A DNA stretch of 64,000 bases from Halomonas jincaotanensis (GCF_018448785.1 NZ_JAHCLU010000019.1:17792-81791); one strand, 5' to 3'. Positions 8,647 through 18,352 are shown, counted from the first letter of the stretch. The notes: a model not told the origin generated them from the letters alone. Program-made: numbers and translations.

Positions 8647-10497
8647 TTACTTCTTGCTGGCGCGCTTGCGCTCGTTCTCGGTGAGGTGCTTCTTGCGCAG
8701 ACGAATGTGATACGGCGTGATCTCGACCAGTTCGTCGTCATCGAGAAACTCGATGGCTTGTTCCAGCGAGAACTTCACCGGCGGGGTCAACACGATGTTC
8801 TCGTCATTGCCCGTGGAGCGCATGTTGTCGAGTTTCTTGCCCTTGGTGGGGTTGACCACCATGTCGTTGGCGCGGTTGTTGATGCCGATCAGCATGCCTT
8901 CATAGACTTCGGTGGCATGGTCGATGATCAGCTTGCCGCGCTCCTGAAGGGCGAACAGCGCATAGGCCAGGGCCTTGCCGCCGACCATGGAGACCAGCAC
9001 GCCGTTGCGACGCTCGACCGCGGCGTCCGGTTTGAGCGGGCCATAGTGATCGAAGCGGCTGGTAAGAATGCCGGTGCCGGAGGTCAGAGTCAGGAACTGG
9101 CCGCGAAAGCCGATTAGCCCACGGGCGGGGATGATGAAGTCCAGGCGCACGCGGCCCTTGCCGTCGGGGTTCATGTTGGAGAGCTCGCCCTTGCGATAGC
9201 CGATCTCCTCCATGATGGCGCCCTGGTGCTGCTCTTCGCAGTCGATGATCACTTCCTCGTACGGCTCCTGCTTGACGCCGTCGATCTCGCGGATGATTAC
9301 CTCGGGACGACCCACGGCCAGCTCGAAACCTTCGCGACGCATACTTTCGATCAGCACCGAGAGGTGCAGCTCGCCGCGGCCGGAGACCTTGAACTTCTCC
9401 GGGGTTTCGCCTTGCTCGACACGCAGCGCGACGTTGTGGATCAGCTCCTGCTCCAGGCGCTCCTTGATGTTGCGGCTGGTGACGAACTTGCCGTCCTTGC
9501 CAGCGAACGGTGAGTCGTTGACCTGAAAGCTCATGGAAACGGTTGGTTCATCCACCGACAACGGCGGCAGCGCCTCGACGTTGTTGGTGTCGCAGAGGGT
9601 GTCGGAGATCGCCAGGTTATCGATGCCGGTGATGCAGACGATATCGCCGGCGGTGGCCTCGTCGGTCTGCACGCGCTCCAGGCCCATGTGCGTCATCACT
9701 TGGCCGATCTTGCCCTTGCGGACATTGCCTTCCTTGCTGATGATGCTGACCTGCTGATTGGGCTTCACCGAGCCGCGGCTGATACGCCCCAGGCCGATGA
9801 CGCCTACGTAGCTGGAGTAATCGAGGGCCGAGATCTGCATCTGGAAGGTGCCATCGAGCTCGACCTTGGGCGGCTCGACGATATCGACGATCGACTGGAA
9901 CATGGGGGTCATGTCCTCGGCCAGTTCGTCGGGGTCGGGGCCGGCGACGCCGTTGAGCGCCGAGCAGTAGATGATCGGAAAGTCGAGCTGCTCGTCGGAC
10001 GCGCCGAGATTGTCGAAGAGATCGAAGATCTGGTCGATGACCCAGTCGGGGCGCGCGCCGGGACGGTCGATCTTGTTGACTACCACGATGGGCTTGAGGC
10101 CCTTGTCGAACGCCTTCTGGGTGACGAAGCGCGTCTGCGGCATCGGGCCGTCGACGGCATCAACCAGCAGCAGCACGGAGTCGACCATCGACATGACTCG
10201 CTCGACCTCGCCACCGAAGTCGGCGTGTCCTGGCGTGTCGACGATGTTGATGTGGTAATACTCGCCGCTCGGGGCCTGCCAGCGTATCGCCGTGTTCTTG
10301 GCCAGGATGGTGATGCCACGTTCCTTTTCCTGGTCATTGGAGTCCATGATGCGCTCCTGCCCCTCGGCCTTGCGGTCCAGGGTGCCGGACTGGCTGAGGA
10401 GCTTGTCGACCAGGGTGGTCTTGCCGTGGTCGACGTGGGCGATAATGGCGATATTCCTCAGCGCGTTGATATCGCTGAGGTTTTGAGCGTTACTCAT
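8647..10497 (-). CDS. typA: Translational GTPase TypA/BipA
   Basis: This is a 616-residue ribosome-associated GTPase. G-domain motifs are present: [10 protein letters not shown] (G1, residues about 17-26), [12 protein letters not shown] (G3) and NKIDRP (G4). They are followed by EF-G-like domains III and V and the BipA-specific C-terminal region with [23 protein letters not shown] sequence (here [18 protein letters not shown]). Length matches E. coli BipA (about 607). It assists 50S assembly and stress adaptation, notably at low temperature. The basic tail ends in KRASKK. It is a monocistronic gene on the minus strand. Confidence 0.96.
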   Translation of the reverse strand: MSNAQNLSDINALRNIAIIAHVDHGKTTLVDKLLSQSGTLDRKAEGQERIMDSNDQEKERGITILAKNTAIRWQAPSGEYYHINIVDTPGHADFGGEVERVMSMVDSVLLLVDAVDGPMPQTRFVTQKAFDKGLKPIVVVNKIDRPGARPDWVIDQIFDLFDNLGASDEQLDFPIIYCSALNGVAGPDPDELAEDMTPMFQSIVDIVEPPKVELDGTFQMQISALDYSSYVGVIGLGRISRGSVKPNQQVSIISKEGNVRKGKIGQVMTHMGLERVQTDEATAGDIVCITGIDNLAISDTLCDTNNVEALPPLSVDEPTVSMSFQVNDSPFAGKDGKFVTSRNIKERLEQELIHNVALRVEQGETPEKFKVSGRGELHLSVLIESMRREGFELAVGRPEVIIREIDGVKQEPYEEVIIDCEEQHQGAIMEEIGYRKGELSNMNPDGKGRVRLDFIIPARGLIGFRGQFLTLTSGTGILTSRFDHYGPLKPDAAVERRNGVLVSMVGGKALAYALFALQERGKLIIDHATEVYEGMLIGINNRANDMVVNPTKGKKLDNMRSTGNDENIVLTPPVKFSLEQAIEFLDDDELVEITPYHIRLRKKHLTENERKRASKK

Positions 10498-10715
10498 TGA
10501 CGATGTTCCGAATCATGTACGCAGTGCGTTACAGCAGGTGATGTGGCTGCCTGGCACGGTGCTGGTGAGAAGTGTGAGGATTGTACAGCCAAGCGCGGCA
10601 AGGCGCTACGCTATCGGCGGGCGATATTCAAGCGGTGATGCGTAATTCGCCCGGTTATGCATGGCCAAGAATTGCCCACAACCATGCGGGTGACTACCTT
10701 AGGCGGCGGGACCAT

Positions 10716-11255
10716 TCAGCCGGGGTCGTTATCCACGCGAGCCTGGCAGGCGCGGAGCCGCTCGATCAGGTCGGGGAGGGCGTCGGCATCCAGCGACGGG
10801 TCGCAGCCGCCGATGCGGTCGAACCACACGCGCGAAACACACAGGGTGTCACTGAACGGATGAGAATGCAGTCGTCGCCACAGGCGTGCCAGACGACTTG
10901 AGGGTTGCCTTGTTATGACCACTGCATCGCGCTCATGATGCTCTATGCTTTCGATTGTCCGGATGAGCCAGTCTGCGGTCAAAGTGGTGCTCTGTACCGG
11001 GAAGAGCAGCACTTCTCCTTGGCTGTGCGTTACGGCCAGGTTGAGGCGATCGCCGAGTGGCGTGCCTTCGGCGTGAATCAGTATCGCCCTATGATGTTTT
11101 GTCAGAACCGCCAGACGGCGATCCCCGGTGTCATCTACCACCAGTAACTCGAGACGATTGTCGAGACGCTGCAAGATTTCCTTCAATGCCGCCAGCCGTT
11201 GCGGAATTCCCGCGCCGGAGGAACGTGCATCGAGAAAAATGCTGCAGATGAACAT
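10716..11255 (-). CDS. GT2-like protein with degenerate active site
   Basis: This 179-residue protein resembles the bacterial family-2 glycosyltransferases of the TIGR04283 type. It has an opening strand, then ELLVVDDTGD, a GEVLLFPVQSTTLTADWL segment where active members have LFLHADT, and a closing FDRIGGCDPSLDAD...LIERLR segment. The DxD metal-binding motif is missing and the protein is shorter than a full GT2 domain (about 220), so enzymatic activity is doubtful. Base composition falls toward its 5' end and in the adjacent spacer. It could be a decaying gene or one that has taken on another role. The start at 11255 is provisional. Confidence 0.55.
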   Translation of the reverse strand: MFICSIFLDARSSGAGIPQRLAALKEILQRLDNRLELLVVDDTGDRRLAVLTKHHRAILIHAEGTPLGDRLNLAVTHSQGEVLLFPVQSTTLTADWLIRTIESIEHHERDAVVITRQPSSRLARLWRRLHSHPFSDTLCVSRVWFDRIGGCDPSLDADALPDLIERLRACQARVDNDPG

Positions 11256-11478
11256 GTACGAGAGGGCTCCGCTAGGTCGGTCAGCATGCCGAGACGCTGG
11301 GGACGAAATTGGTGAGCTAGTCGACCGGCGCTTTAATGTAATAAAGAGTATCTATTAGTTGTCAATTGTTTCAATAAGCTCTTGGATTGATTTTCCTGAC
11401 AAATGGCAAGGGGAGGTATCCCTAGATCATGATGAGCCAGGCCATCATGATGGTGACACGCTAGATGCCAACTGGTTC
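11256..11478. other. AT-rich spacer between GT2-like gene and glnA control region
   Basis: No gene is seen here. It is clearly more AT-rich than the flanks and contains an inverted repeat, ATCATGATG (11426-11434) / CATCATGAT (11443-11451), with an 8-nt loop and no U tract. A promoter for the minus-strand GT2-like gene must lie here, but I cannot pick one with confidence. Confidence 0.5.
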
Positions 11479-11495
11479 TGCGCAAATTTAGTGCA
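11479..11495 (+). promoter_or_regulatory. NtrC binding site 1 upstream of glnA
   Basis: TGCGCAAATTTAGTGCA matches the 17-bp NtrC dyad TGCAC-N7-GTGCA with one half-site change. Its centre is 31 bp (about three helical turns) from the second site, the arrangement expected for a cooperative enhancer. Confidence 0.8.
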
Positions 11496-11509
11496 TTGAG
11501 GTGTTTAAC

Positions 11510-11526
11510 TGCACCAAATAAGTGCA
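11510..11526 (+). promoter_or_regulatory. NtrC binding site 2 upstream of glnA
   Basis: TGCACCAAATAAGTGCA is a perfect TGCAC-N7-GTGCA dyad and therefore a strong NtrC site. It lies about 130 bp upstream of the sigma-54 promoter elements at 11656. Confidence 0.88.
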
Positions 11527-11655
11527 ATCAGGCAGTTTAACTCTATACTCAACGTTTGTGAGCCCTACTAAACCCTATGCTTCCTGAAATGCCTCGTCTG
11601 GAAAGTGCATTATATTCAACATATTAAAAGCATTTCACGCTATGCTGGTGCAGAG

Positions 11656-11673
11656 TTGGCATGTTGCCTGCAT
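11656..11673 (+). promoter_or_regulatory. Sigma-54 promoter of glnA
   Basis: TTGGCATGTTGCCTGCAT has GG at 11658-11659 and GC at 11670-11671, exactly ten bases apart as RpoN requires. Transcription would start near 11683, giving a leader of about 140 nt. Together with the two NtrC sites it forms a glnAp2-like nitrogen-responsive promoter. Confidence 0.85.
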
Positions 11674-11822
11674 TATTCTGGACAATGCCATGCACATTCA
11701 TGGCGACCGTGGGCAGCAGGTCTGCGGCATGCTACAAAAGACAGCCGATATCATCGGCTCCCATTAATCATCCCGTCGGTCGACCCGTCGTCGATCGAGC
11801 CAAGCTCACTGTGGAGGACTTC

Positions 11823-13229
11823 ATGTCTGCCAAGACTCTTGCCCTGATTGAAGAACACGACATCAAATGGGTTGACCTGCGCTTTACCGATACCCGCGGC
11901 AAGGAGCAGCACGTCACGATTCCTGCCCGCGATGTCGACGAGGAATTTTTCGAGAACGGCCAGATGTTCGATGGTTCTTCCATCAATGGCTGGAAGGGCA
12001 TCAACGAGTCGGACATGATCCTGCGTCCGGAAGATGGCACCGCCTTCCTCGACCCCTTCACCGAAGACGCGACCCTGGTCTTGCGCTGCGACATCATCGA
12101 GCCGGCCACCATGCAGGGCTACGAGCGTGACCCGCGCTCGATCGCCAAGCGTGCCGAGGCGTATCTGCAGTCCACCGGCCTGGGCGACACCGCCTTCTTC
12201 GGCCCTGAGCCCGAGTTCTTCATCTTTGATGAAGTGCACTGGAAGGCCGACATCGAAGGCGCCATGTACAAGATCACCTCCGAAGAGGGTGCCTGGTCAA
12301 CCGATCGTCAGGTCGAAGGCGGCAACCTGGGCCACCGTCCACGGGTGAAAGGCGGCTACTTCCCGGTGCCTCCGGTCGATAGCTTCCACGACATCCGTGG
12401 CGCCATGTGTAACACCCTGGAGGCCATCGGTCAGAGCGTCGAGGTGCATCATCACGAGGTCTCCAACGCTGGCCAGAACGAAATCGGTGTAAAGTTCAAC
12501 ACTCTGGTCAAGAAGGCCGACGAAGTTCAGGAAATGAAGTACGTGATCCACAATGTGGCCCACGCCTATGGCAAGACCGCTACCTTCATGCCCAAGCCGC
12601 TGGTCGGCGACAATGGTTCGGGCATGCACGTCCACCAGTCGTTCTGGAAGGATGGCACCAACCAGTTCGCCGGTGACGAGTACGCGGGCTTGTCCGAAAT
12701 GGCGCTCTACTACATCGGCGGCGTCATCAAGCACGCGCGCGCCCTGAACGCCTTCACCAACGCCTCGACTAACTCTTACAAGCGTTTGGTACCCGGCTTC
12801 GAAGCGCCGGTGATGTTGGCTTACAGCGCCCGCAATCGCTCAGCGTCGATCCGTATTCCCTACACCGCGAGCCCCAAGGGCAAGCGTGTCGAGCTTCGTT
12901 TCCCGGACCCGACCGCCAACCCCTACCTGTGCTTCGGTGCGATGCTGATGGCCGGCATCGACGGCATCAAGAACAAGATCCATCCCGGCGATGCCATGGA
13001 CAAGAACCTCTACGATCTGCCGCCGGAAGAGGGCAAGTCCGTGCCAACCGTAGCCGAAAGCTTCGATCAGGCTCTGGCGGCACTTGACGCCGATCGCGCC
13101 TTCCTGACAGAAGGGGGTGTGTTCACCGACGACATGATCGACGCTTACATCGAGCTCAAGATGGAAGACGTGGAGCGTATCCGTATGACCACGCATCCGA
13201 TCGAGTTCGACATGTACTACAGCTGCTGA
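11823..13229 (+). CDS. glnA: Glutamine synthetase type I
   Basis: This 468-residue dodecameric enzyme makes glutamine from glutamate, ammonia and ATP. The start at 11823 is chosen for GGAGG at 11813-11817 and for the [10 protein letters not shown]-terminus; the longer frame reads through promoter DNA. Motifs include DGSSINGW in the beta-grasp domain, [11 protein letters not shown] at the metal site, the [19 protein letters not shown]-binding region and NLYDLPPEE, whose Tyr (about residue 397) is the adenylylation target of GlnE in GSI-beta enzymes. It is controlled by the upstream NtrC/sigma-54 elements and followed by a perfect terminator palindrome, so it is largely separate from ntrBC. Confidence 0.97.
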   Translation: MSAKTLALIEEHDIKWVDLRFTDTRGKEQHVTIPARDVDEEFFENGQMFDGSSINGWKGINESDMILRPEDGTAFLDPFTEDATLVLRCDIIEPATMQGYERDPRSIAKRAEAYLQSTGLGDTAFFGPEPEFFIFDEVHWKADIEGAMYKITSEEGAWSTDRQVEGGNLGHRPRVKGGYFPVPPVDSFHDIRGAMCNTLEAIGQSVEVHHHEVSNAGQNEIGVKFNTLVKKADEVQEMKYVIHNVAHAYGKTATFMPKPLVGDNGSGMHVHQSFWKDGTNQFAGDEYAGLSEMALYYIGGVIKHARALNAFTNASTNSYKRLVPGFEAPVMLAYSARNRSASIRIPYTASPKGKRVELRFPDPTANPYLCFGAMLMAGIDGIKNKIHPGDAMDKNLYDLPPEEGKSVPTVAESFDQALAALDADRAFLTEGGVFTDDMIDAYIELKMEDVERIRMTTHPIEFDMYYSC

Positions 13230-13297
13230 TCACATGACTGCCTGCCGAGTCGGCTCTTAGCGGGGCCGGCCGAGAGTGAGAGGCGTGTCGTTATGAA

Positions 13298-13327
13298 AAA
13301 GGGGTTCCGCCATGGCGGAACCCCTTT
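13298..13327 (+). terminator. glnA terminator
   Basis: This is a fully palindromic 30-bp hairpin with arm AAAGGGGTTCCGCC, followed by CTTTGGG. It lies 68 bases after the glnA stop. Confidence 0.88.
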
Positions 13328-13414
13328 CTTTGGGTCAGTATCCTATCCAGTAGTGACGAATTTTGCAGATCGCTGGCGTCATCGAGGGCGGCGGTGACAG
13401 TTCAGGAGAGAGAA

Positions 13415-13999
13415 ATGTACAAGGCAGTCGCGACGCTGGCGCTGGGACTCTCGGTAAGCCTTGTTGTCCATGCCCAGACCATTTATCGCAGCACCGACGC
13501 TCAAGGCAATGTGGTCTTCACCGACAATCCGGAGCGTGGCGGTGAAGAGGTCGACCTCGAGCCGCTTACCGTCGTGCCCTCAACGGGAGAGGTGCGCGAT
13601 GAGGAGACCGTGATACGGGTCGAGAGCGGCGGCACGAGTGCCTCCCGGGATGGTCCCGGCGAGCCCTTCATGCCCTACGACAGCTTCCGGATCGCCTCGC
13701 CCGGCAATGAGGAAACGCTTCCCAGCGGGGCCGCTGGCAACCTGGAAGTGGCACTGGGGATCGAACCCCGGCTGCGCGAGGATCATCGCGTACGTCTGCT
13801 GGTGGATGGCCGCGTCAGCCAGTCGGCGATGCATACCGAGGCGTTCCTGCTCACTGACCTGGCGCGCGGAGAGCATGTCCTGCAGGCCGAGCTGATCGAT
13901 GGCAGCGGCGAGGTTCGGCATCGTACCTCCCCCGTGACGCTGTACGTCCAGCGCGCCAGCGTTAATTTGCCCCAGAACCCCAACAACCCCGCCAATTAG
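13415..13999 (+). CDS. DUF4124 domain-containing secreted protein
   Basis: This is a 194-residue protein with a signal peptide (cleavage near VHA-Q at about residue 20). It is followed directly by the DUF4124 signature TIYRSTDAQGNVVFTDNPE. The start at 13415 is preceded by a GGAGAG ribosome-binding site; earlier in-frame starts lack one. The C-terminal half (EPRLREDHRVRLLVDGR...) looks like an Ig/fibronectin-like beta fold and ends in LPQNPNNPAN. A DUF4124 gene between glnA and ntrBC is a recurring arrangement in pseudomonads and halomonads as I recall it. The function is unknown; the protein is probably periplasmic. Confidence 0.85.
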   Translation: MYKAVATLALGLSVSLVVHAQTIYRSTDAQGNVVFTDNPERGGEEVDLEPLTVVPSTGEVRDEETVIRVESGGTSASRDGPGEPFMPYDSFRIASPGNEETLPSGAAGNLEVALGIEPRLREDHRVRLLVDGRVSQSAMHTEAFLLTDLARGEHVLQAELIDGSGEVRHRTSPVTLYVQRASVNLPQNPNNPAN

Positions 14000-14315
14000 C
14001 TGCCCCTTCGCCGGGCGCCTCGGCCGCTGTGTCCGGACGGCAGTCTCAGGCCTTGTCGCGAGCCAGCGAGCCGCGGCGACGGTCATTTTGATGCCTTCGA
14101 TCATGCCGACAGGGTGAGCGAGGGCAGTGCCCTCGACTATCGCCCCGGCGACCAGCTTCGTCGTCAAGAGACAAGGCGCGCCGCCGAGCGTGAACAGCGG
14201 CGTGACCGCCGATGGGACAAGGAGCATTTCCTTCGGGATCGCTGAGTCGCCGACAAGGGCAAATCGGTGCGTTCTTCACGGGGCGCGCCATTTCACCGTG
14301 CGTTGGAAATGTCGG
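14000..14315 (+). other. Gap between DUF4124 gene and ntrB control region, with an in-frame open stretch
   Basis: The frame of the DUF4124 gene stays open after its TAG to a TGA at 14243-14245. The last part reads as an Arg/Glu-rich, protein-like segment (SALDYRPGDQLRRQETRR and on). It may be a remnant of a longer or second gene, or chance. There is no ribosome-binding site or convincing start, so I do not call a gene. Confidence 0.35.
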
Positions 14316-14345
14316 TGCACTATCTTGGTGCGTTAAATCGGTGCA
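14316..14345 (+). promoter_or_regulatory. Overlapping NtrC sites upstream of ntrB
   Basis: TGCACTATCTTGGTGCG (14316-14332) and TGCGTTAAATCGGTGCA (14329-14345) are two 17-bp NtrC-like dyads that share four bases. Their centres lie about 75 and 88 bp upstream of the predicted start site of the sigma-54 promoter at 14385. Confidence 0.78.
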
Positions 14346-14384
14346 GGGTGGCACTGTGATGACGCCAAGCCGTGATTTACGCGA

Positions 14385-14401
14385 CTGGCCTGCTTCTTGC
14401 A
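14385..14401 (+). promoter_or_regulatory. Sigma-54 promoter of ntrBC
   Basis: CTGGCCTGCTTCTTGCA has GG at 14387-14388 and GC at 14399-14400 with ten bases between, and an intact TTGCA element. The NtrC sites just upstream make self-activation of ntrBC likely. Confidence 0.8.
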
Positions 14402-14496
14402 AATCTCTTGGGCAGGTAGGCGGTGAGACGGCGAGATAACGTTGTCTCAGAGAGTTTTCGGCAGCATGGGATCTTGCCAAGACACGAGAGGGCCCG

Positions 14497-15540
14497 ATGT
14501 ACCAACGCTTGATGGAACATCTCACCATCGCGGTTCTGCTGCTAGACGCACAGCTGCGCGTTCATTGGATGAATCCCGCTGCCGAAGCCCTGCTGGCGCT
14601 GAGCCTGAGCCGAGTAAAAGGCCTCTCGCTGACGGCGCTGCTCGGCCAGGAACATATCGGGGAGGTCTTGAAGAAGGCACGCGATGCCTACCATCCGTTT
14701 ACCCAGCGCGAGGCGCGGCTGACATTGGCCACCGGTGAGGTGCTCACCGTGGATTACACTGTCTCACCACTCTCTGAAGATGAATTGCTGCTGGAGATCG
14801 AGCCGCGCGACAGGTTGTTGCGCATCTCTCGTGAGGAGGCGCTGCACAGCCGTCAGGAAACCATCAAGGTTCTGGCACGTGGCTTGGCCCACGAAGTCAA
14901 GAACCCGCTGGGCGGTATCCGTGGCGCGGCCCAGCTACTGGAGCGCGATCTCGACGATCCGAGCCTCAGGGAGTTCACGCGAATCATCATTGAGGAAGTC
15001 GACCGGCTGCGCGATCTGGTTGACTCGATGCTGGGGCCCAATCGGATGTCCCGTCATGAGGCACTGAGCATTCACAAGGTGCTGGAGCGCGTGCGTTCGC
15101 TGCTGATCGTCGAGCAGCCCCGTGTACATATCGAACGTGACTACGACCCCAGCCTGCCCGATCTTGCCGGGGACGAGGCGCAGATGATCCAGGCGGTGCT
15201 CAACGTGGCGCGCAACGCCGTGGAGGCAATGACCGAGGCTGGCACCGATCAGCCTCGGCTGATACTGCGGACACGCGCCCGGCGTCAGTTCACCCTGGGC
15301 GCCGAACGCCACCGGCTCGTCTGTGAAGTGGGCATGATCGATAACGGCCCAGGTATCCCCTCGTCACTGCGCGATACGCTCTTCTACCCCATGGTGTCGG
15401 GCCGCGCAGAGGGCAGTGGGCTGGGCCTTTCCATCGCCCAGTCGATCCTGCATCAACACCACGGGCTGATCGAATGCGAGTCCGCCCCCGGCCATACCGA
15501 ATTCCGCTTGCTGATTCCGCTGGAGAATCGCCATGACTGA
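14497..15540 (+). CDS. glnL: Nitrogen regulation sensor kinase NtrB (GlnL)
   Basis: This is a 347-residue cytosolic histidine kinase/phosphatase. An N-terminal PAS domain (about residues 5-115) precedes the dimerisation domain with the phosphoacceptor in LAHEVKNPLGG (His132). The N box is NVARNAVEAM and the G boxes are DNGPGIP and GSGLGLSIAQ. It phosphorylates or dephosphorylates NtrC according to PII state. GAGAGGG precedes the ATG. Its last eight bases overlap ntrC, so the pair is translationally coupled. The upstream NtrC/sigma-54 elements suggest autoregulation. Confidence 0.95.
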   Translation: MYQRLMEHLTIAVLLLDAQLRVHWMNPAAEALLALSLSRVKGLSLTALLGQEHIGEVLKKARDAYHPFTQREARLTLATGEVLTVDYTVSPLSEDELLLEIEPRDRLLRISREEALHSRQETIKVLARGLAHEVKNPLGGIRGAAQLLERDLDDPSLREFTRIIIEEVDRLRDLVDSMLGPNRMSRHEALSIHKVLERVRSLLIVEQPRVHIERDYDPSLPDLAGDEAQMIQAVLNVARNAVEAMTEAGTDQPRLILRTRARRQFTLGAERHRLVCEVGMIDNGPGIPSSLRDTLFYPMVSGRAEGSGLGLSIAQSILHQHHGLIECESAPGHTEFRLLIPLENRHD

Positions 15541-16945
15541 TAACGCCCGCGTGATGGTCGTCGACGATGACCGCGCTATTCGCTGGGTGCTCGAACGGGC
15601 CCTGGCGCAACCCGACCTGGAGGTTGAGTGCATCGAACGCGCTGACACCGTGCTGGGTCGTCTGCTCGACGATCCGCCCGATGTGCTGGTTACCGATATC
15701 CGTATGCCGGGAATCGATGGCCTGGACCTGATGGCCCGGGTGCGCGAGGCGCATCCCGACCTGCCGGTGATCGTGATGACCGCGCACTCGGATCTCGACA
15801 GCGCCGTGGCCTCCTACCAGGGCGGTGCCTTCGAATACCTGCCCAAGCCCTTCGATGTCGACGAAGCGCTGGCGCTGGTACGTCGCGCGGTGGCTCACGC
15901 CCGCGAACGCAAACGCCCGGTCACCGTGCCCGAGGGCTTGGATGCCGAGATCATCGGCGAAGCGCCGGCCATGCAGGAAGTCTTTCGCGCTATCGGCAGG
16001 CTATCGCACTCGCATATCACGGTGATGATCAATGGCGAATCGGGGACCGGCAAGGAGCGGGTCGCTCGCGCCCTGCATCAGCACAGCCCGCGGACCGGCA
16101 AGCCGTTCATCGCCCTGAACATGGCAGCGATCCCCCGCGACCTGATCGAGTCGGAGCTGTTCGGTCACGAGAAGGGCGCCTTCACCGGCGCGACCTCGCA
16201 GCGGCTGGGCCGCTTCGAGCAGTCTAACGGCGGCACCCTGTTTCTGGACGAGATTGGTGACATGCCGGCTGAAACCCAGACCCGGCTGCTGCGGGTGTTG
16301 GCAGACGGTGAGTTTTATCGTGTCGGGGGGCATACCCCGGTGCGGGTCGATGTGCGCATTATCGCGGCGACCCACCAGAATCTCGAGATCCTGGTGGACG
16401 ACGGTCGCTTCCGCGAGGATCTCTTCCACCGCCTGAATGTCATTCGCGTCCATCTGCCGAAGCTCGCCGAGCGCCGCGAAGACATCCCGAGGCTGGCACG
16501 GCATTTTCTGGCCGAGGCGGCCAAGGAGCTCTCCACCGACGGGAAGGTGCTGACCGCCGAGGCCGAGACGCATCTCACCCAGCAGCCCTGGCCCGGCAAC
16601 GTGCGTCAGCTCGAGAATACCTGTCGCTGGTTGACCGTAATGGCCTCGGGGCGCGAAGTGCTGGTCGAGGATCTACCCCCGGAGCTGCGCAACAGCGATG
16701 GCGCTGAAGCCGCCAATGGCGACTGGCGCAGCGCCTTCCGCGATTGGGCCGATCGGGCGCTGGCCGCCGGCCATACGCATCTGCTTGAGCAGGCGGTTCC
16801 CGATTTCGAACGCATTCTCGTCGAAACCGCCCTCAAGCATACCGGCGGGCGCAAGGGCGAAGCCGCCGAGCTGCTTGGCTGGGGCAGGAACACCCTTACC
16901 CGCAAGCTCAAGACCCTGCTGCCGGCGCTGGCGGACGGCGACTGA
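15533..16945 (+). CDS. glnG: Nitrogen regulation response regulator NtrC (GlnG)
   Basis: This is a 470-residue sigma-54 activator. The receiver domain carries the phosphoacceptor Asp in [10 protein letters not shown] (about residue 55). The AAA+ domain has Walker A GESGTGKE and the sigma-54 contact loop GAFTGA, and a Fis-type helix-turn-helix with [23 protein letters not shown] occupies the last 50 residues. It activates glnA and other nitrogen genes when phosphorylated by NtrB. It overlaps ntrB by eight bases and ends 60 bases before the dGTPase gene. Confidence 0.96.
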   Translation: MTDNARVMVVDDDRAIRWVLERALAQPDLEVECIERADTVLGRLLDDPPDVLVTDIRMPGIDGLDLMARVREAHPDLPVIVMTAHSDLDSAVASYQGGAFEYLPKPFDVDEALALVRRAVAHARERKRPVTVPEGLDAEIIGEAPAMQEVFRAIGRLSHSHITVMINGESGTGKERVARALHQHSPRTGKPFIALNMAAIPRDLIESELFGHEKGAFTGATSQRLGRFEQSNGGTLFLDEIGDMPAETQTRLLRVLADGEFYRVGGHTPVRVDVRIIAATHQNLEILVDDGRFREDLFHRLNVIRVHLPKLAERREDIPRLARHFLAEAAKELSTDGKVLTAEAETHLTQQPWPGNVRQLENTCRWLTVMASGREVLVEDLPPELRNSDGAEAANGDWRSAFRDWADRALAAGHTHLLEQAVPDFERILVETALKHTGGRKGEAAELLGWGRNTLTRKLKTLLPALADGD

Positions 16946-17005
16946 GTCATCGGGCTGGGCGCCGACGATGTGTGCTGCCAGAATGGGCTCTCAAGGAGTT
17001 TACCC

Positions 17006-18352
17006 ATGACGCAGATGAGCTGGGAGCGGCTGCTCGACACGGGCCGACTGCACGACACACGCGACACGCCGCCCACCAGCGGTCGCGACGAGATCGGCCG
17101 CAGCCCTTTCCACAAGGACCACGACCGGATCGTCTTCGCCGGTTCTTTCCGGCGCCTGGGGCGCAAGACCCAGGTGCACCCGCTGACCGACAACGATCAT
17201 ATCCACACCCGCCTGACCCATTCGCTGGAGGTCGGGTGCGTGGGCCGCTCGCTGGGCATGATCGTCGGCGAGCGCCTGCATGCGCGACTGCCCGCCTGGA
17301 TCACCCCGGCGGATCTTGGCGTCATCGTCCAGGCCGCCTGCCTGGGGCACGACATCGGCAACCCGCCCTTCGGCCATGCCGGCGAGTACGCCATCCGCGA
17401 CTGGTTCTCGAGCGCCGGTGGCAACGGCAGCGGGCTGCTGGACGGCTTGTCCGCGTTGGAGCGCGAGGACCTGCTGACCTACGAGGGCAACGCCCAGGGC
17501 TTTCGCATCGTCACCCAGATCGAGTACAACCAGTTTCGCGGCGGCATGCGCCTGACCACGGCGACGCTCGGCACCCTGCTCAAGTACCCCTGGACCGTGG
17601 AACACGGCGGGTCAGCCGGCAAGTTCGGCTGCTACCAGAGCGAGCGCGCTTTATTGTCGGAGGTCGCCGAGCGGCTGGGGCTGCTGCCCAGAGGCGAGGG
17701 ACGCTGGTGTCGCCACCCGCTGGCCTGGCTGGTCGAGGCGGCGGACGACATCTGTTATGCCCTGCTCGATCTCGAAGACGGCCTGGAGATGGGCATCCTG
17801 CGCTTCGATGAAGTGGCCGAGGTGCTGATTCAGATCGCCGGCGGCGTGCCGGCGGATTACGATGAGATGCAGCGTAGCGGTGTCTCGCAGCGACGGCGTA
17901 TCGCCGCCCTGCGCGGGGCCGCCATGGAGCGGGCGGTGAACGACGTCGGGGCGGTCTTCGTCCAGCACGAAAGCGAGTTGCGCAGCGGCGCGCTCAGTCA
18001 GGACCTGCTCGATCTCTGCCATCCGGACCTGGGCTGGGGGGTGAGTGCCGCCAAGCAGCTGGCCCGCGAGCGCATCTTCCAGAACGAGCGCAAGGCCAAG
18101 CTGGAGATCGGCGCCTACACCACGCTGGGCATCCTGCTCGAGGCGTTCATCGGGGCGGCCCACGAGCTTCATTACACGGGACGTTCCACCTTCAAGCATC
18201 AGCGCGTACTGGCACTGATCGGCGAGAACACCCCGCGCCCCTCCTGGAGCCTCTACGACAGCTACCGACGCATGCTCGACTTCATCGGTGGCATGACGGA
18301 TCACTACGCGGTCGACCTCGCCCAGGAGATGGGCGGTCGGTTGCGGGGATGA
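17006..18352 (+). CDS. dgt: dGTP triphosphohydrolase (Dgt-like, HD family)
   Basis: This 448-residue HD-domain phosphohydrolase removes triphosphate from dNTPs. Metal-binding motifs RLTHSLEV, LGHDIGNPPFGHAGE and EAADDICYALLDLEDG are intact. The start at 17006 has AAGGAG ten bases upstream; the longer frame starting at 16970 has no such site. It lies 60 bases after ntrC on the same strand, but no regulatory link is evident. The following RNase gene starts inside its stop codon (ATGA overlap), so the two form a coupled pair. Family members of this length regulate dNTP pools and can limit phage replication; whether this one does is not known. Confidence 0.9.
   Translation: MTQMSWERLLDTGRLHDTRDTPPTSGRDEIGRSPFHKDHDRIVFAGSFRRLGRKTQVHPLTDNDHIHTRLTHSLEVGCVGRSLGMIVGERLHARLPAWITPADLGVIVQAACLGHDIGNPPFGHAGEYAIRDWFSSAGGNGSGLLDGLSALEREDLLTYEGNAQGFRIVTQIEYNQFRGGMRLTTATLGTLLKYPWTVEHGGSAGKFGCYQSERALLSEVAERLGLLPRGEGRWCRHPLAWLVEAADDICYALLDLEDGLEMGILRFDEVAEVLIQIAGGVPADYDEMQRSGVSQRRRIAALRGAAMERAVNDVGAVFVQHESELRSGALSQDLLDLCHPDLGWGVSAAKQLARERIFQNERKAKLEIGAYTTLGILLEAFIGAAHELHYTGRSTFKHQRVLALIGENTPRPSWSLYDSYRRMLDFIGGMTDHYAVDLAQEMGGRLRG

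Noticed and set aside
14340..14366. Alternative sigma-54 promoter at TGGCACTGTGATGACGC before ntrB
   Set aside because: The spacing between GG and GC is 12, not 10; the site at 14385 fits exactly.
16970..17005. Longer start for the dGTPase gene
   Set aside because: It has no ribosome-binding site, whereas AAGGAG is placed properly before 17006.
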